The translations under genes and the position numbers were made by a program. The notes beneath the pieces were generated by a model. The model saw only the letters and a program-made list of their open reading frames with translations. It was not told where the DNA came from and ran no database searches. This document shows, piece by piece, positions 21,519 to 31,012 of a stretch of DNA of 64,000 nucleotides. The DNA is from Pseudomonas synxantha. GTDB taxonomy: Bacteria; Pseudomonadota; Gammaproteobacteria; Pseudomonadales; Pseudomonadaceae. Position 1 is the first letter of the stretch; each line of letters begins with the position of its first letter. The stretch spans positions 6,758,001 to 6,822,000 of the forward strand of contig NZ_LT629786.1 of NCBI RefSeq assembly GCF_900105675.1. The letters are read 5' to 3'.

Positions 21519-21609
21519 ATGTGGGAGGGGGCTTGCCCCCGATAGCGGTAGATCAGTTACAGATGATGTGACTGGCCCATCGCAATCGGGAGCAAGCCCC
21601 CTCCCACAT
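21519..21609. repeat. REP doublet (REPIN), 91-base class
   Basis: ATGTGGGAGGGGG... left arm ending GCCCCCGAT; right arm ATCGGGAGC...CTCCCACAT. GTGGGAGG ends face outward. It lies between rlmB and the rpsF promoter. Confidence 0.95.
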
Positions 21610-21656
21610 TTAATTTTGTGGTGTTTGGGAGATTGTTCAAATAATCACCAATCACC

Positions 21657-21685
21657 TTGCGCCGCTTCTCCCCCTTCTCTACAAT
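21657..21685 (+). promoter_or_regulatory. Sigma-70 promoter of the rpsF-rpsR-rplI cluster
   Basis: TTGCGC (21657-21662), 17-base spacer, TACAAT (21680-21685). It leaves a leader of roughly 110 bases before the rpsF start. Confidence 0.6.
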
Positions 21686-21692
21686 TGCGCCC

Positions 21693-21735
21693 CTTGCCTT
21701 CCTGGCAGGCACGCATGTGCCTCCCCTGCGGCAAG
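21693..21735 (+). promoter_or_regulatory. Candidate S6:S18 autoregulatory mRNA leader
   Basis: CTTGCC (21693-21698) can pair with GGCAAG (21730-21735), enclosing a perfect hairpin AGGCAC-GCAT-GTGCCT (21707-21722). An S6:S18-binding leader with a closing stem and an inner hairpin is known before rpsF in many bacteria. The match is by position and shape; the conserved binding nucleotides were not verified. Confidence 0.5.
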
Positions 21736-21805
21736 ATCCATAAGTGTCATTCACTCCTTGTCTGACCGTTTTTGAGCGGCAGGCTACAACCCGTAAGGAG
21801 CATTC

Positions 21806-22228
21806 ATGCGTCATTACGAAATCATCTTTTTGGTCCACCCGGATCAAAGCGAGCAAGTCGGCGGCATGGTTGAGCGTTACACCAAGCTGATCGAAGAAGA
21901 CGGCGGCAAAATCCACCGTCTGGAAGATTGGGGCCGTCGTCAACTGGCTTACGCAATCAACAATGTTCACAAGGCTCACTACGTGATGCTGAACGTTGAG
22001 TGCACTGGCAAGGCCCTGGCCGAGCTGGAAGACAACTTCCGCTACAACGATGCAGTGATCCGTAACCTGGTCATCCGTCGCGAAGAAGCCGTTACCGGCC
22101 AATCCGAGATGCTCAAGGCTGAAGAAAACCGCAGTGAGCGCCGTGAGCGTCGCGACCGTCCTGAGCACGAAGGCGCTGATAGCGCTGATAGTGATGACAG
22201 CGACAACAGCGATAACGCTGACGAGTAA
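21806..22228 (+). CDS. rpsF: 30S ribosomal protein S6
   Basis: 140 residues: [18 protein letters not shown], the [20 protein letters not shown] core, and [16 protein letters not shown]. The ATG follows GTAAGGAGC. The C-terminus is a charged tail ending in a low-complexity acidic D/S/N repeat of about 20 residues; in E. coli the S6 C-terminus receives added glutamates (RimK), so an acidic tail is expected, though this one is long. First gene of the rpsF-rpsR-DUF2232-rplI cluster. Confidence 0.98.
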   Translation: MRHYEIIFLVHPDQSEQVGGMVERYTKLIEEDGGKIHRLEDWGRRQLAYAINNVHKAHYVMLNVECTGKALAELEDNFRYNDAVIRNLVIRREEAVTGQSEMLKAEENRSERRERRDRPEHEGADSADSDDSDNSDNADE

Positions 22229-22256
22229 TCCACGGACCTTTTAAGGAGCCTATCAA

Positions 22257-22487
22257 ATGGCACGTTTCTTCCGTCGTCGTAAATTCTGCCGCTTCACCGC
22301 TGAAGACGTGAAAGAGATCGATTACAAAGATCTCAACACTCTGAAAGCCTACGTATCCGAGACCGGCAAAATCGTTCCAAGCCGTATCACCGGTACCAAA
22401 GCACGTTATCAGCGTCAGCTGGCCACCGCTATCAAGCGCGCCCGCTTCCTGGCCCTGCTGGCCTACACCGACAGCCACGGCCGCTGA
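22257..22487 (+). CDS. rpsR: 30S ribosomal protein S18
   Basis: 76 residues, [25 protein letters not shown] through [14 protein letters not shown] to [12 protein letters not shown], standard length and sequence for S18, which pairs with S6 on the small-subunit platform. It follows rpsF by 28 bases with TAAGGAGCC upstream. The cysteine in KFCRF is usual in proteobacterial S18. Confidence 0.98.
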
Positions 22488-22523
22488 GACCGGGCAGTCG
22501 ACAAGTAGTAAGGGATTGAATGC

Positions 22524-23417
22524 ATGCGCGCCTTAGCTGAGTTCATCATGCGCGGTCGTATGCAGGCCACTCTGGTAGTGGCTGGCTGTGCGGCATTGCC
22601 GTTGCTTTATTGGTTGGGTGCTGCCGCGGGTTGCCTTGTGCTGCTGCGGCGCGGTTTGAAGGACGCCCTTGGCGTTCTTGCCCTGGGTTTGTTGCCGGCC
22701 TTGATCTGGTGGCTGCAAATGGGTGATCCACGGGTACTTCTGGTACTGCTGGGGTCATCGAGCCTTGCGTTGGTTCTGCGCGCAAGTGAGTCCTGGGTCC
22801 GCACGCTGCTGGTCAGCGTGGCATTGGGGTTGGTGTACTCAGTGATGCTTGGCGCGGCTTTCCGCCCGCAAATCGAGGCGCTGTCGCAGGAAATCGTCAA
22901 GATCCTGCCGCTGGCCCTCGGGGATCTCTACCAGCAGTTGTCGGTAGATGAGCGAGCGCGGTTTGCGTCACTGATTGCCCCGGTCCTGACCGGCCTGATT
23001 GCGGCATTGTTGCAGGTCGTCAGCGTGCTGAGCCTGATTCTTGGGCGTTATTGGCAGGCGTTGTTGTACAACCCGGGTGGTTTTGGTCGCGAGTTTCGCA
23101 GTATCAGAATCCCAGCGGGGCCGGCGATGTTGCTGCTGGCGTGCATGGTTGTCGGGCCGAACTTCGGCCCACAGATGGCCTTGCTGGCGCCGATTTGCAG
23201 CGTACCGCTGGTGTTTGCCGGGCTGGCCCTGATCCATGGGCTGGTTGCGCGCAAGCGCCTGGCCAGGTTTTGGCTGGTGGGGTTGTACGTCACGCTGTTG
23301 CTGTTCATGCAGCTGATCTATCCGTTACTCGTGGTCTTGGCCATTGTCGACGGCCTGATTGATTTTCGCGGTCGTCTGGCGTCGAAAGACGCCGATAACG
23401 CGAACGGTGAAGGTTAA
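22524..23417 (+). CDS. DUF2232 (YybS-like) integral membrane protein
   Basis: 297 residues with about eight hydrophobic helices and few charged residues. It sits between rpsR and rplI, a position this family commonly takes in gammaproteobacteria, 36 bases after rpsR and 18 before rplI. No catalytic motif is visible and the function is unknown. Codon use and spacing say it is a native cluster member, not an insertion. Confidence 0.85.
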   Translation: MRALAEFIMRGRMQATLVVAGCAALPLLYWLGAAAGCLVLLRRGLKDALGVLALGLLPALIWWLQMGDPRVLLVLLGSSSLALVLRASESWVRTLLVSVALGLVYSVMLGAAFRPQIEALSQEIVKILPLALGDLYQQLSVDERARFASLIAPVLTGLIAALLQVVSVLSLILGRYWQALLYNPGGFGREFRSIRIPAGPAMLLLACMVVGPNFGPQMALLAPICSVPLVFAGLALIHGLVARKRLARFWLVGLYVTLLLFMQLIYPLLVVLAIVDGLIDFRGRLASKDADNANGEG

Positions 23418-23435
23418 AAGTTAGAGGATTTTCAC

Positions 23436-23882
23436 ATGCAACTGATCCTTCTGGAAAAAGTCGCCAACCTGGGCAACCTGGGCGACAAAGTGAACGTTAA
23501 GGCCGGCTACGGTCGTAACTACCTGCTGCCATACGGCAAAGCAACCGCTGCAACCGCTGCCAACCTGGCTGCGTTTGAAGAGCGTCGCGCTGAGCTGGAA
23601 AAAGCCGCAGCAGACAAAAAAGCTTCGGCCGAAACTCGCGCTGCCCAACTGGCTGAGCTGGAAGTGACTATCACTGCCACCGCCGGTGACGAAGGCAAGC
23701 TGTTCGGTTCGATCGGCACCCACGACATCGCTGATGCACTGACCGCCTCCGGCGTTGAAGTGCAGAAGAGCGAAGTTCGTCTGCCGAACGGCACCATCCG
23801 CAACGTAGGCGAATTCGACGTAGCCGTGCACCTGCACGCTGAAGTTGAAGCCACCGTACGCGTTGTCGTGGTAGCAGCTTAA
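23436..23882 (+). CDS. rplI: 50S ribosomal protein L9
   Basis: 148 residues: [30 protein letters not shown], then the long connecting helix and the C-terminal RNA-binding domain ([15 protein letters not shown]). L9 binds the L1-stalk base of 23S rRNA and helps frame maintenance. The ATG follows AGAGGATTTTC. A hairpin terminator begins 48 bases after the stop. Confidence 0.98.
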   Translation: MQLILLEKVANLGNLGDKVNVKAGYGRNYLLPYGKATAATAANLAAFEERRAELEKAAADKKASAETRAAQLAELEVTITATAGDEGKLFGSIGTHDIADALTASGVEVQKSEVRLPNGTIRNVGEFDVAVHLHAEVEATVRVVVVAA

Positions 23883-23929
23883 GCCGCACCTAACTGACTG
23901 GCACCTCGCGTGTCAGCCGGTTAACATCG

Positions 23930-23966
23930 GGCACGATCCTGTTTACAGGTCGTGCCTTTTGTTTTT
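23930..23966 (+). terminator. Terminator or attenuator between rplI and dnaB
   Basis: GGCACGA (23930-23936), inner CCTG-TTTA-CAGG, TCGTGCC (23950-23956), then TTTTGTTTTT. It ends 27 bases before the dnaB ATG, so the T tract lies in what would be the dnaB leader. Confidence 0.8.
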
Positions 23967-23993
23967 CTACATACCCCCAAATTCCAAGTGGCC

Positions 23994-25391
23994 ATGAACG
24001 AAATCTCCGCTCCTGAGCAATACGATCTGCAAACCGCTGCCCTGAAGGTGCCGCCGCATTCCATCGAGGCCGAACAGGCCGTGCTCGGTGGCTTGATGCT
24101 GGACAACAACGCCTGGGAACGCGTGCTGGATCAAGTCTCGGACGGCGACTTCTATCGTCATGACCACCGCCTGATCTTCCGCGCCATCGCCAAGCTGGCC
24201 GACCAGAACTCACCGATCGACGTGGTGACCCTGGCCGAGCAGTTGGACAAGGAAGGCCAGACCTCCCAGGTTGGCGGCCTGGGCTACCTCGGTGAACTGG
24301 CGAAAAACACCCCGTCCGTCGCCAACATCAAGGCCTATGCGCAGATCGTCCGCGAGCGGGCCACCCTGCGCCAGTTGATCGGCATCAGTACTGAAATCGC
24401 CGACAGCGCCTTCAACCCCGAAGGCCGTACCGCCGCCGAGATCCTTGACGAAGCCGAGCGCCAGATCTTCCAGATCGCCGAAGCGCGGCCCAAGACCGGT
24501 GGCCCGGTCAGTGTCAACGACCTGCTGACCAAGGCCATCGATCGCATCGACACCTTGTTCAACACCGATGCCGCCATTACCGGTATTTCCACCGGCTACA
24601 CCGACCTCGACGAAAAGACCAGCGGCCTGCAGCCGTCCGACTTGATCATCGTCGCCGGTCGTCCGTCCATGGGTAAGACCACCTTTGCCATGAACCTGGT
24701 GGAAAACGCCGTACTGCGCAGCGACAAGGCGGTGCTGGTGTACTCCCTCGAGATGCCAGGCGAATCGCTGATCATGCGTATGCTCTCGTCCCTGGGGCGT
24801 ATCGACCAGACCAAAGTGCGTTCCGGCCAATTGGAGGACGACGACTGGCCGCGCCTGACCTCGGCGGTCAACCTGCTCAACGACCGCAAGCTGTTCATCG
24901 ACGACACCGCAGGTATCAGCCCTTCCGAAATGCGTGCGCGTACCCGCCGCCTGGTGCGCGAGCACGGCGACATCGCGCTGATCATGATCGACTACTTGCA
25001 GCTGATGCAGATCCCGGGTTCCAGTGGTGACAACCGCACCAACGAGATTTCCGAAATCTCCCGGTCGCTGAAAGCCCTGGCCAAGGAATTCAACTGCCCG
25101 GTGGTGGCCCTGTCCCAGCTCAACCGTTCCCTGGAACAACGGCCCAACAAGCGCCCGGTGAACTCCGACTTGCGTGAATCCGGAGCGATCGAGCAGGATG
25201 CCGACGTCATCATGTTTGTGTACCGCGACGAGGTGTACCACCCCGAGACCGAGCACAAAGGCATCGCCGAGATCATCATCGGCAAGCAGCGAAACGGCCC
25301 CATCGGCTTTATCCGCCTGGCGTTCATCGGTAAGTACACGCGCTTCGAGAACCTGGCGCCGGGCAGCTATAACTTCGACGACGACGAATAA
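23994..25391 (+). CDS. dnaB: Replicative DNA helicase DnaB
   Basis: 465 residues from ATG 23994 (MNEISAPEQYDLQTAALKVP); an upstream in-frame ATG inside the terminator is rejected. N-terminal collar domain (HSIEAEQAVLGGLML), linker, then RecA-like motor with Walker A GRPSMGKT (about 222-229), Walker B LIMIDYLQLM, and the SQLNRSLEQR and IIIGKQRNGP loops. The hexamer unwinds the lagging-strand template. No intein is present. It is immediately preceded by a hairpin, so its transcription must come from readthrough or a promoter overlapping the terminator. Confidence 0.98.
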   Translation: MNEISAPEQYDLQTAALKVPPHSIEAEQAVLGGLMLDNNAWERVLDQVSDGDFYRHDHRLIFRAIAKLADQNSPIDVVTLAEQLDKEGQTSQVGGLGYLGELAKNTPSVANIKAYAQIVRERATLRQLIGISTEIADSAFNPEGRTAAEILDEAERQIFQIAEARPKTGGPVSVNDLLTKAIDRIDTLFNTDAAITGISTGYTDLDEKTSGLQPSDLIIVAGRPSMGKTTFAMNLVENAVLRSDKAVLVYSLEMPGESLIMRMLSSLGRIDQTKVRSGQLEDDDWPRLTSAVNLLNDRKLFIDDTAGISPSEMRARTRRLVREHGDIALIMIDYLQLMQIPGSSGDNRTNEISEISRSLKALAKEFNCPVVALSQLNRSLEQRPNKRPVNSDLRESGAIEQDADVIMFVYRDEVYHPETEHKGIAEIIIGKQRNGPIGFIRLAFIGKYTRFENLAPGSYNFDDDE

Positions 25392-25401
25392 CCCGTCTGC
25401 T

Positions 25402-25428
25402 CAATTCCGACCATTACCGTCGGAATTG
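25402..25428. terminator. Hairpin between dnaB and ygiQ
   Basis: CAATTCCGAC, loop CATTACC, GTCGGAATTG: ten perfect pairs. No T run follows on the plus strand (GTCAAAATTT), so it may be a weak or Rho-assisted terminator or an operator. Confidence 0.5.
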
Positions 25429-25487
25429 GTCAAAATTTGTGCTATATTCCGCGCCCGCGATTTTTCATCTCAACACCGGTCACCGTC

Positions 25488-27791
<2,304 letters not shown>

Positions 27792-27810
27792 TCGCTGCCT
27801 GAACCTACAA

Positions 27811-27836
27811 AACGCCAGCCTCGTGCTGGCGTTTTG
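27811..27836 (+). terminator. Intrinsic terminator after ygiQ
   Basis: AACGCCAGC, loop CTCGT, GCTGGCGTT, followed by TTGCTTT. Confidence 0.85.
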
Positions 27837-27888
27837 CTTTCTGGTCGGTGGTGAGTCTGTTTGGTAAGGTGGCGCCCATTAGATCGCT

Positions 27889-27959
27889 ATCGGGGGCAAG
27901 CCCCCTCCCACACTGACTGTGTTCACAGGTCCAAATGTGGGAGGGGGCTTGCCCCCGAT
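27889..27959. repeat. REP doublet (REPIN), short class
   Basis: ATCGGGGGCAAG... to ...CTTGCCCCCGAT, GTGGGAGG ends inward. It ends only 41 bases before the first gene of the duplicated cassette, so any promoter of that gene overlaps or precedes the repeat. Confidence 0.95.
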
Positions 27960-28000
27960 GAGGCCCGATCGGCCACCCTCACTTTCAAGGACGAACAACC

Positions 28001-28116
28001 ATGGGCAACCCCCTGGCCGGCATCGGCATGGACTCCAACCGCTCCCAGTTCATGGCGCGCCAGCGCATCGAAAGCCAGATCAACCTGCCGCGGCTGTTTG
28101 CAGCCATTGATGCCGA
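28001..28116 (+). repeat. Near-identical tract shared by the two cassette copies (member 1)
   Basis: The first 116 bases of the gene differ from 29459-29574 at two positions (codon 2 GGC/AGC, codon 9 GGC/GGT). The next 120 bases differ at about 26 positions, many of them synonymous, so the boundary is abrupt. Confidence 0.9.
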
Positions 28117-28933
28117 TCCAGGTATCGTTGGCGCAGGCGTCGTATACATCGACGCCGACTTCAACGTCATTACCCTGCGCGAATTCAAGCCCATCTGCAG
28201 CATCAAGCCCAAGCGCGTCATTTTGCGCGAGGCGCAGAAGTACATCTCGCCGGCGCAGTTTGTCGAGCAGGTGAAGACCGACCCCCGTGAAGGGCGCCTC
28301 CAGAAGGAGGCCTTTGATATGGGGCTTTCCTGTGGGGCGGCGGTGATCGGCTGGATCGTGGTGTTCAGTGGCAGCGTCGCCGTACCCTTCACCGCCGGTG
28401 CCAGTGCTTTTGTGGTGGGTATTGGTGTCACGGCGGCGCTGGCCAGCAGTGCTCAGTGCGGGTTTGGCGTGGCCCGTACCTATAACGAAATCCTTGACCC
28501 GGATGCCAACGACCGCATGGACGACGCCCAGTGGTATGGCGCGGTGTCACCGATTCTCGATGCCGCATCGTTGGTCGGGATCGGAACGGGAGCCTTCACC
28601 ACCTTAAGGCTGCTCAAGGCCAGAAAGGCCGCTGCCTTGGGCAAGAGTTGGTATGAGCTGCTCAAGGGCTTGAATCGCCAGGAGCGCAAGAAGTTGACCC
28701 AGGAATTGCTCAGCCTCAAAGACCCGAGCCTGACCCCCAAATTGCTCAAGTTGCAGCAGCGCGCCGGCACGTTGCCCAAGCGCTACAGCTCCACGGAAAT
28801 TCGTCATGCCACGCTCACCCAGCTCAAGGACGCCTTGGGCGGCATGTTGGGTATCTGGGGCAGCTATCGAACCGGTCACGTCGGCTCGGCATCGACGCTT
28901 GCCATTGGCCTGTATGAGGAACTGACGGAATGA
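28001..28933 (+). CDS. Unknown protein with glycine-rich hydrophobic hairpin, cassette copy 1
   Basis: 310 residues, no family recognised. The N-terminus (1-100) is soluble, with GIGMDSNRSQFMARQRIESQ, VVYIDADFNVITLREF and KRVILREAQKYI. Residues about 108-152 form two hydrophobic segments rich in Gly/Ala/Ser (CGAAVIGWIVVFSGSVAVPF then ASAFVVGIGVTAALASS), like a membrane-inserting hairpin; a third weak segment is at 183-200. The C-terminus has LLKGLNRQERKKLTQELLSL and a final GLYEELTE. There is no signal peptide. The next gene overlaps by four bases. A paralogous pair follows directly. The hairpin-plus-small-membrane-protein layout resembles pore-forming effector and immunity pairs, but this is inference only. 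Confidence 0.85.
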   Translation: MGNPLAGIGMDSNRSQFMARQRIESQINLPRLFAAIDADPGIVGAGVVYIDADFNVITLREFKPICSIKPKRVILREAQKYISPAQFVEQVKTDPREGRLQKEAFDMGLSCGAAVIGWIVVFSGSVAVPFTAGASAFVVGIGVTAALASSAQCGFGVARTYNEILDPDANDRMDDAQWYGAVSPILDAASLVGIGTGAFTTLRLLKARKAAALGKSWYELLKGLNRQERKKLTQELLSLKDPSLTPKLLKLQQRAGTLPKRYSSTEIRHATLTQLKDALGGMLGIWGSYRTGHVGSASTLAIGLYEELTE

Positions 28934-29379
28934 AGGGGTTTCCCGATAGGCGCAGTTTCCTTGCGCGTTATTTTCCGGTGTTCATGGGCACCATCTTCAT
29001 GGCGATTTTCTCTGGTTCGGTGGCTGTCTCCACGGCGGGCGTGACCTATTTGCGCGGTGTTGAGCCGGCGCTCAAGGCCAACTACTCCGCAGCTGCAATT
29101 CTGGTGCTGGTAGCGGTGCTGGTGTTTGGCAATGTGATGATTGCACGCGGGTTCCCCTGGGCGACTCGGCTGGTGGCGGGCTACCTGGTGTGCTGCCTGC
29201 TGTTCGTGTTGCCGATGATTCAATACGGCCTCAATACCCTGGTGTACGGCTCGGCGGTGCTGTTTCCGCTGCTGGGTTTGTTGTTGCTCAACAGCAAGCG
29301 CCATCGTGAAATGCGCCAGCGGCTGCTCGAAATCCGCCATTTGCGCCAAGCGGCCATTGCGCAACGCAAAGCCCGTTGA
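28930..29379 (+). CDS. Small four-helix membrane protein, cassette copy 1
   Basis: 149 residues: hydrophobic helices at about 13-37, 52-72, 78-97 and 101-119, then a strongly basic cytoplasmic-type tail (LLNSKRHREMRQRLLEIRHL). The ATG lies in an ATGA overlap with the preceding gene, so the two products are probably made together. No family recognised. Its paralogue at 30376-30825 has the same length and layout, with the most conserved parts at RSFL..YFPVFMG and FPLLGLLL.NSKRHREMRQ. It could be an inner-membrane partner or immunity protein; unproven. Confidence 0.82.
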   Translation: MKGFPDRRSFLARYFPVFMGTIFMAIFSGSVAVSTAGVTYLRGVEPALKANYSAAAILVLVAVLVFGNVMIARGFPWATRLVAGYLVCCLLFVLPMIQYGLNTLVYGSAVLFPLLGLLLLNSKRHREMRQRLLEIRHLRQAAIAQRKAR

Positions 29380-29458
29380 TTGGGTAGACTCACCAGCTGT
29401 CGCTGCGCCTTCGCCAGAAAATCAGTCCAGTCTCCACCGCTTCAAGGAAGAACACCCT

Positions 29459-29574
29459 ATGAGCAACCCCCTGGCCGGCATCGGTATGGACTCCAACCGC
29501 TCCCAGTTCATGGCGCGCCAGCGCATCGAAAGCCAGATCAACCTGCCGCGGCTGTTTGCAGCCATTGATGCCGA
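29459..29574 (+). repeat. Near-identical tract shared by the two cassette copies (member 2)
   Basis: Partner of 28001-28116, two differences in 116 bases. Similarity also extends about 20 bases upstream of the ATG (TTCAAGGA.GAACA). Confidence 0.9.
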
Positions 29575-30379
29575 CCCCGCCATTGTCGGTGCAGGTGTGG
29601 TGTATATCGATGCCGATTTCAACGTTGTCACTCTGCGCGAATTTCAGCCTATCTGCAGCATCGCACCCAAGCGTGTGATCCTGCGTGAGGCGCAGAAGTA
29701 CATCGCACCAACGCAATTCGCCCAGCAGGTGCAAGACAATCCGCGTGAGTCCCGGTTGGTGGGTGAAGCGGTCAATACCACGCTATCGTGTGCCGGCGCG
29801 GTCATCGGTTGGATTGTGGTGCTCAGTGGTTCCGTCGCGGTCCCGTTTTCGGCGGGGGCCAGTTCGGTGGTCGTGGCGCTCGGCTACACGGCTGCGGCAG
29901 CCAGTTCTGTGCAGTGTTTTGCCAGCGGCTATCGCACGGTCAATGAGATCCGCAATCCTGCGCGCAATGATCAGCTCGACAGTGAGGAATGGTACCAATA
30001 CACCATGATTGCCCTGGATGCGGCGTCGTTGATTGGGGTGGGTTCATCGGCATTGGCAACGGTCAAGCTGGTGCGGCTGAATAGGGCCTCTACCGGGAAA
30101 AGTGTGAGAGAGGTGCTCAGGGGCCTGAATCGACAGGAGCGCGCCAAGTTGACCAAAGAGCTGCTGAGCATCAACGACCCACGCTTGACGTCCAAGATGA
30201 TCAAGTTGAAGCAGTTGTCGGGCGAATTGCCTAAGCGGTTCACGCCCACCGAGGTCAAGCATGCAACGGTCACGCAGATCAAGGACGCGTTGGGCGCGGC
30301 CATCGGTTTTACCGGCAGTGCGGTGTCAGGGAACGCGCGCACAATTGCCATAGGGCTGTATGAGGAGGCCGAGCAATGA
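29459..30379 (+). CDS. Unknown protein with glycine-rich hydrophobic hairpin, cassette copy 2
   Basis: 306 residues, paralogue of the protein at 28001-28933 with the same architecture: soluble N-terminus, hydrophobic hairpin about 108-152 (CAGAVIGWIVVLSGSVAVPF, then ASSVVVALGYTAAAASS), a third segment near 182-203, and the RGLNRQERAKLTKELLSI block. The ATG at 29459 was chosen by alignment with copy 1 and has CAAGGAAG upstream; longer in-frame extensions run into the previous gene. The first 39 residues differ from copy 1 only at residue 2, whereas the middle (about 150-215) is much more divergent. Confidence 0.85.
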   Translation: MSNPLAGIGMDSNRSQFMARQRIESQINLPRLFAAIDADPAIVGAGVVYIDADFNVVTLREFQPICSIAPKRVILREAQKYIAPTQFAQQVQDNPRESRLVGEAVNTTLSCAGAVIGWIVVLSGSVAVPFSAGASSVVVALGYTAAAASSVQCFASGYRTVNEIRNPARNDQLDSEEWYQYTMIALDAASLIGVGSSALATVKLVRLNRASTGKSVREVLRGLNRQERAKLTKELLSINDPRLTSKMIKLKQLSGELPKRFTPTEVKHATVTQIKDALGAAIGFTGSAVSGNARTIAIGLYEEAEQ

Positions 30380-30825
30380 ACGAGCTGCCTAGCATTCGCA
30401 GTTTTCTGTCGACGTATTTCCCAGTCTTTATGGGGGCGATATTTGCCTGCATTTTCACCCTCGTGTTTGCGGTTCCGGTGTTCTTCGACAGCTATATGCC
30501 AAGCCTGTCCATGGCAGATAACGCCAAGTACTCCTTCCTGGTGGGTATCGCACTCACGCTAGTCATTGTGCACTGCAATTTCATGATTGCACGCGGGCGT
30601 CCCCAATGGATGTGGCCGTTAGTGATGCTGCTGGGGGTATGCTTTCTGGGTGTATTGCCAACGCTCAATGATCAACCGAATGGGGTGGTATATGCCTTGA
30701 GCCTGTTGTTTCCATTGCTTGGGTTATTGCTGTTCAACAGCAAACGCCACCGTGAAATGCGCCAGAAACTGGTCGAAGTCCGCTGCCTGCGCCAAGTCAT
30801 GATTGCCCGACACAGACACCGTTGA
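30376..30825 (+). CDS. Small four-helix membrane protein, cassette copy 2
   Basis: 149 residues, paralogue of 28930-29379, with four hydrophobic helices and the basic tail LLFNSKRHREMRQKLVEVRC. It again overlaps the preceding gene by ATGA. The first two thirds have diverged from copy 1 (loop after helix 1 is FDSYMPSLSMADNAKYS against TYLRGVEPALKANYS), as would be expected if each partner is matched to its own hairpin protein. The gene ends the cassette; 187 bases later the transglutaminase operon begins. Confidence 0.82.
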   Translation: MNELPSIRSFLSTYFPVFMGAIFACIFTLVFAVPVFFDSYMPSLSMADNAKYSFLVGIALTLVIVHCNFMIARGRPQWMWPLVMLLGVCFLGVLPTLNDQPNGVVYALSLLFPLLGLLLFNSKRHREMRQKLVEVRCLRQVMIARHRHR

Positions 30826-30900
30826 CCGGGTGGGTTCACCGCTCACTCTCATGCCCGCGCCACAAATATGTGCGTCACTTGCACCACGGCACCCACGTTG

Positions 30901-30915
30901 GCGCTGTTTTGGTGC
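30901..30915 (+). promoter_or_regulatory. Candidate NtrC-type enhancer site
   Basis: GCGC-TGTTTTG-GTGC matches the NtrC half-site pattern GCAC-N7-GTGC with one mismatch, 45 bases upstream of the sigma-54 element. Further GCAC and GTGC half-sites lie nearby (30921-30946). Confidence 0.35.
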
Positions 30916-30959
30916 TGTACTGCACCGGGCCCCGCGATGAAGTGCAATGACCGCGGCCC

Positions 30960-30975
30960 TGGCATAAGTCTTGCG
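30960..30975 (+). promoter_or_regulatory. Sigma-54 (RpoN) promoter of the transglutaminase/ATP-grasp operon
   Basis: TGGCATA-AGTC-TTGCG: invariant GG and GC are separated by ten bases and the -24 and -12 elements are near consensus. The start codon is 37 bases downstream, behind CAGGAGG. Confidence 0.7.
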
Positions 30976-31012
30976 CACATTGTGTCTATGCCCTGGCTCG
31001 CAGGAGGCCGCC

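Noticed and set aside
25426..25448. Sigma-70 promoter before ygiQ (TTGGTC and TATATT)
   Set aside because: The spacer is only 11 bases.
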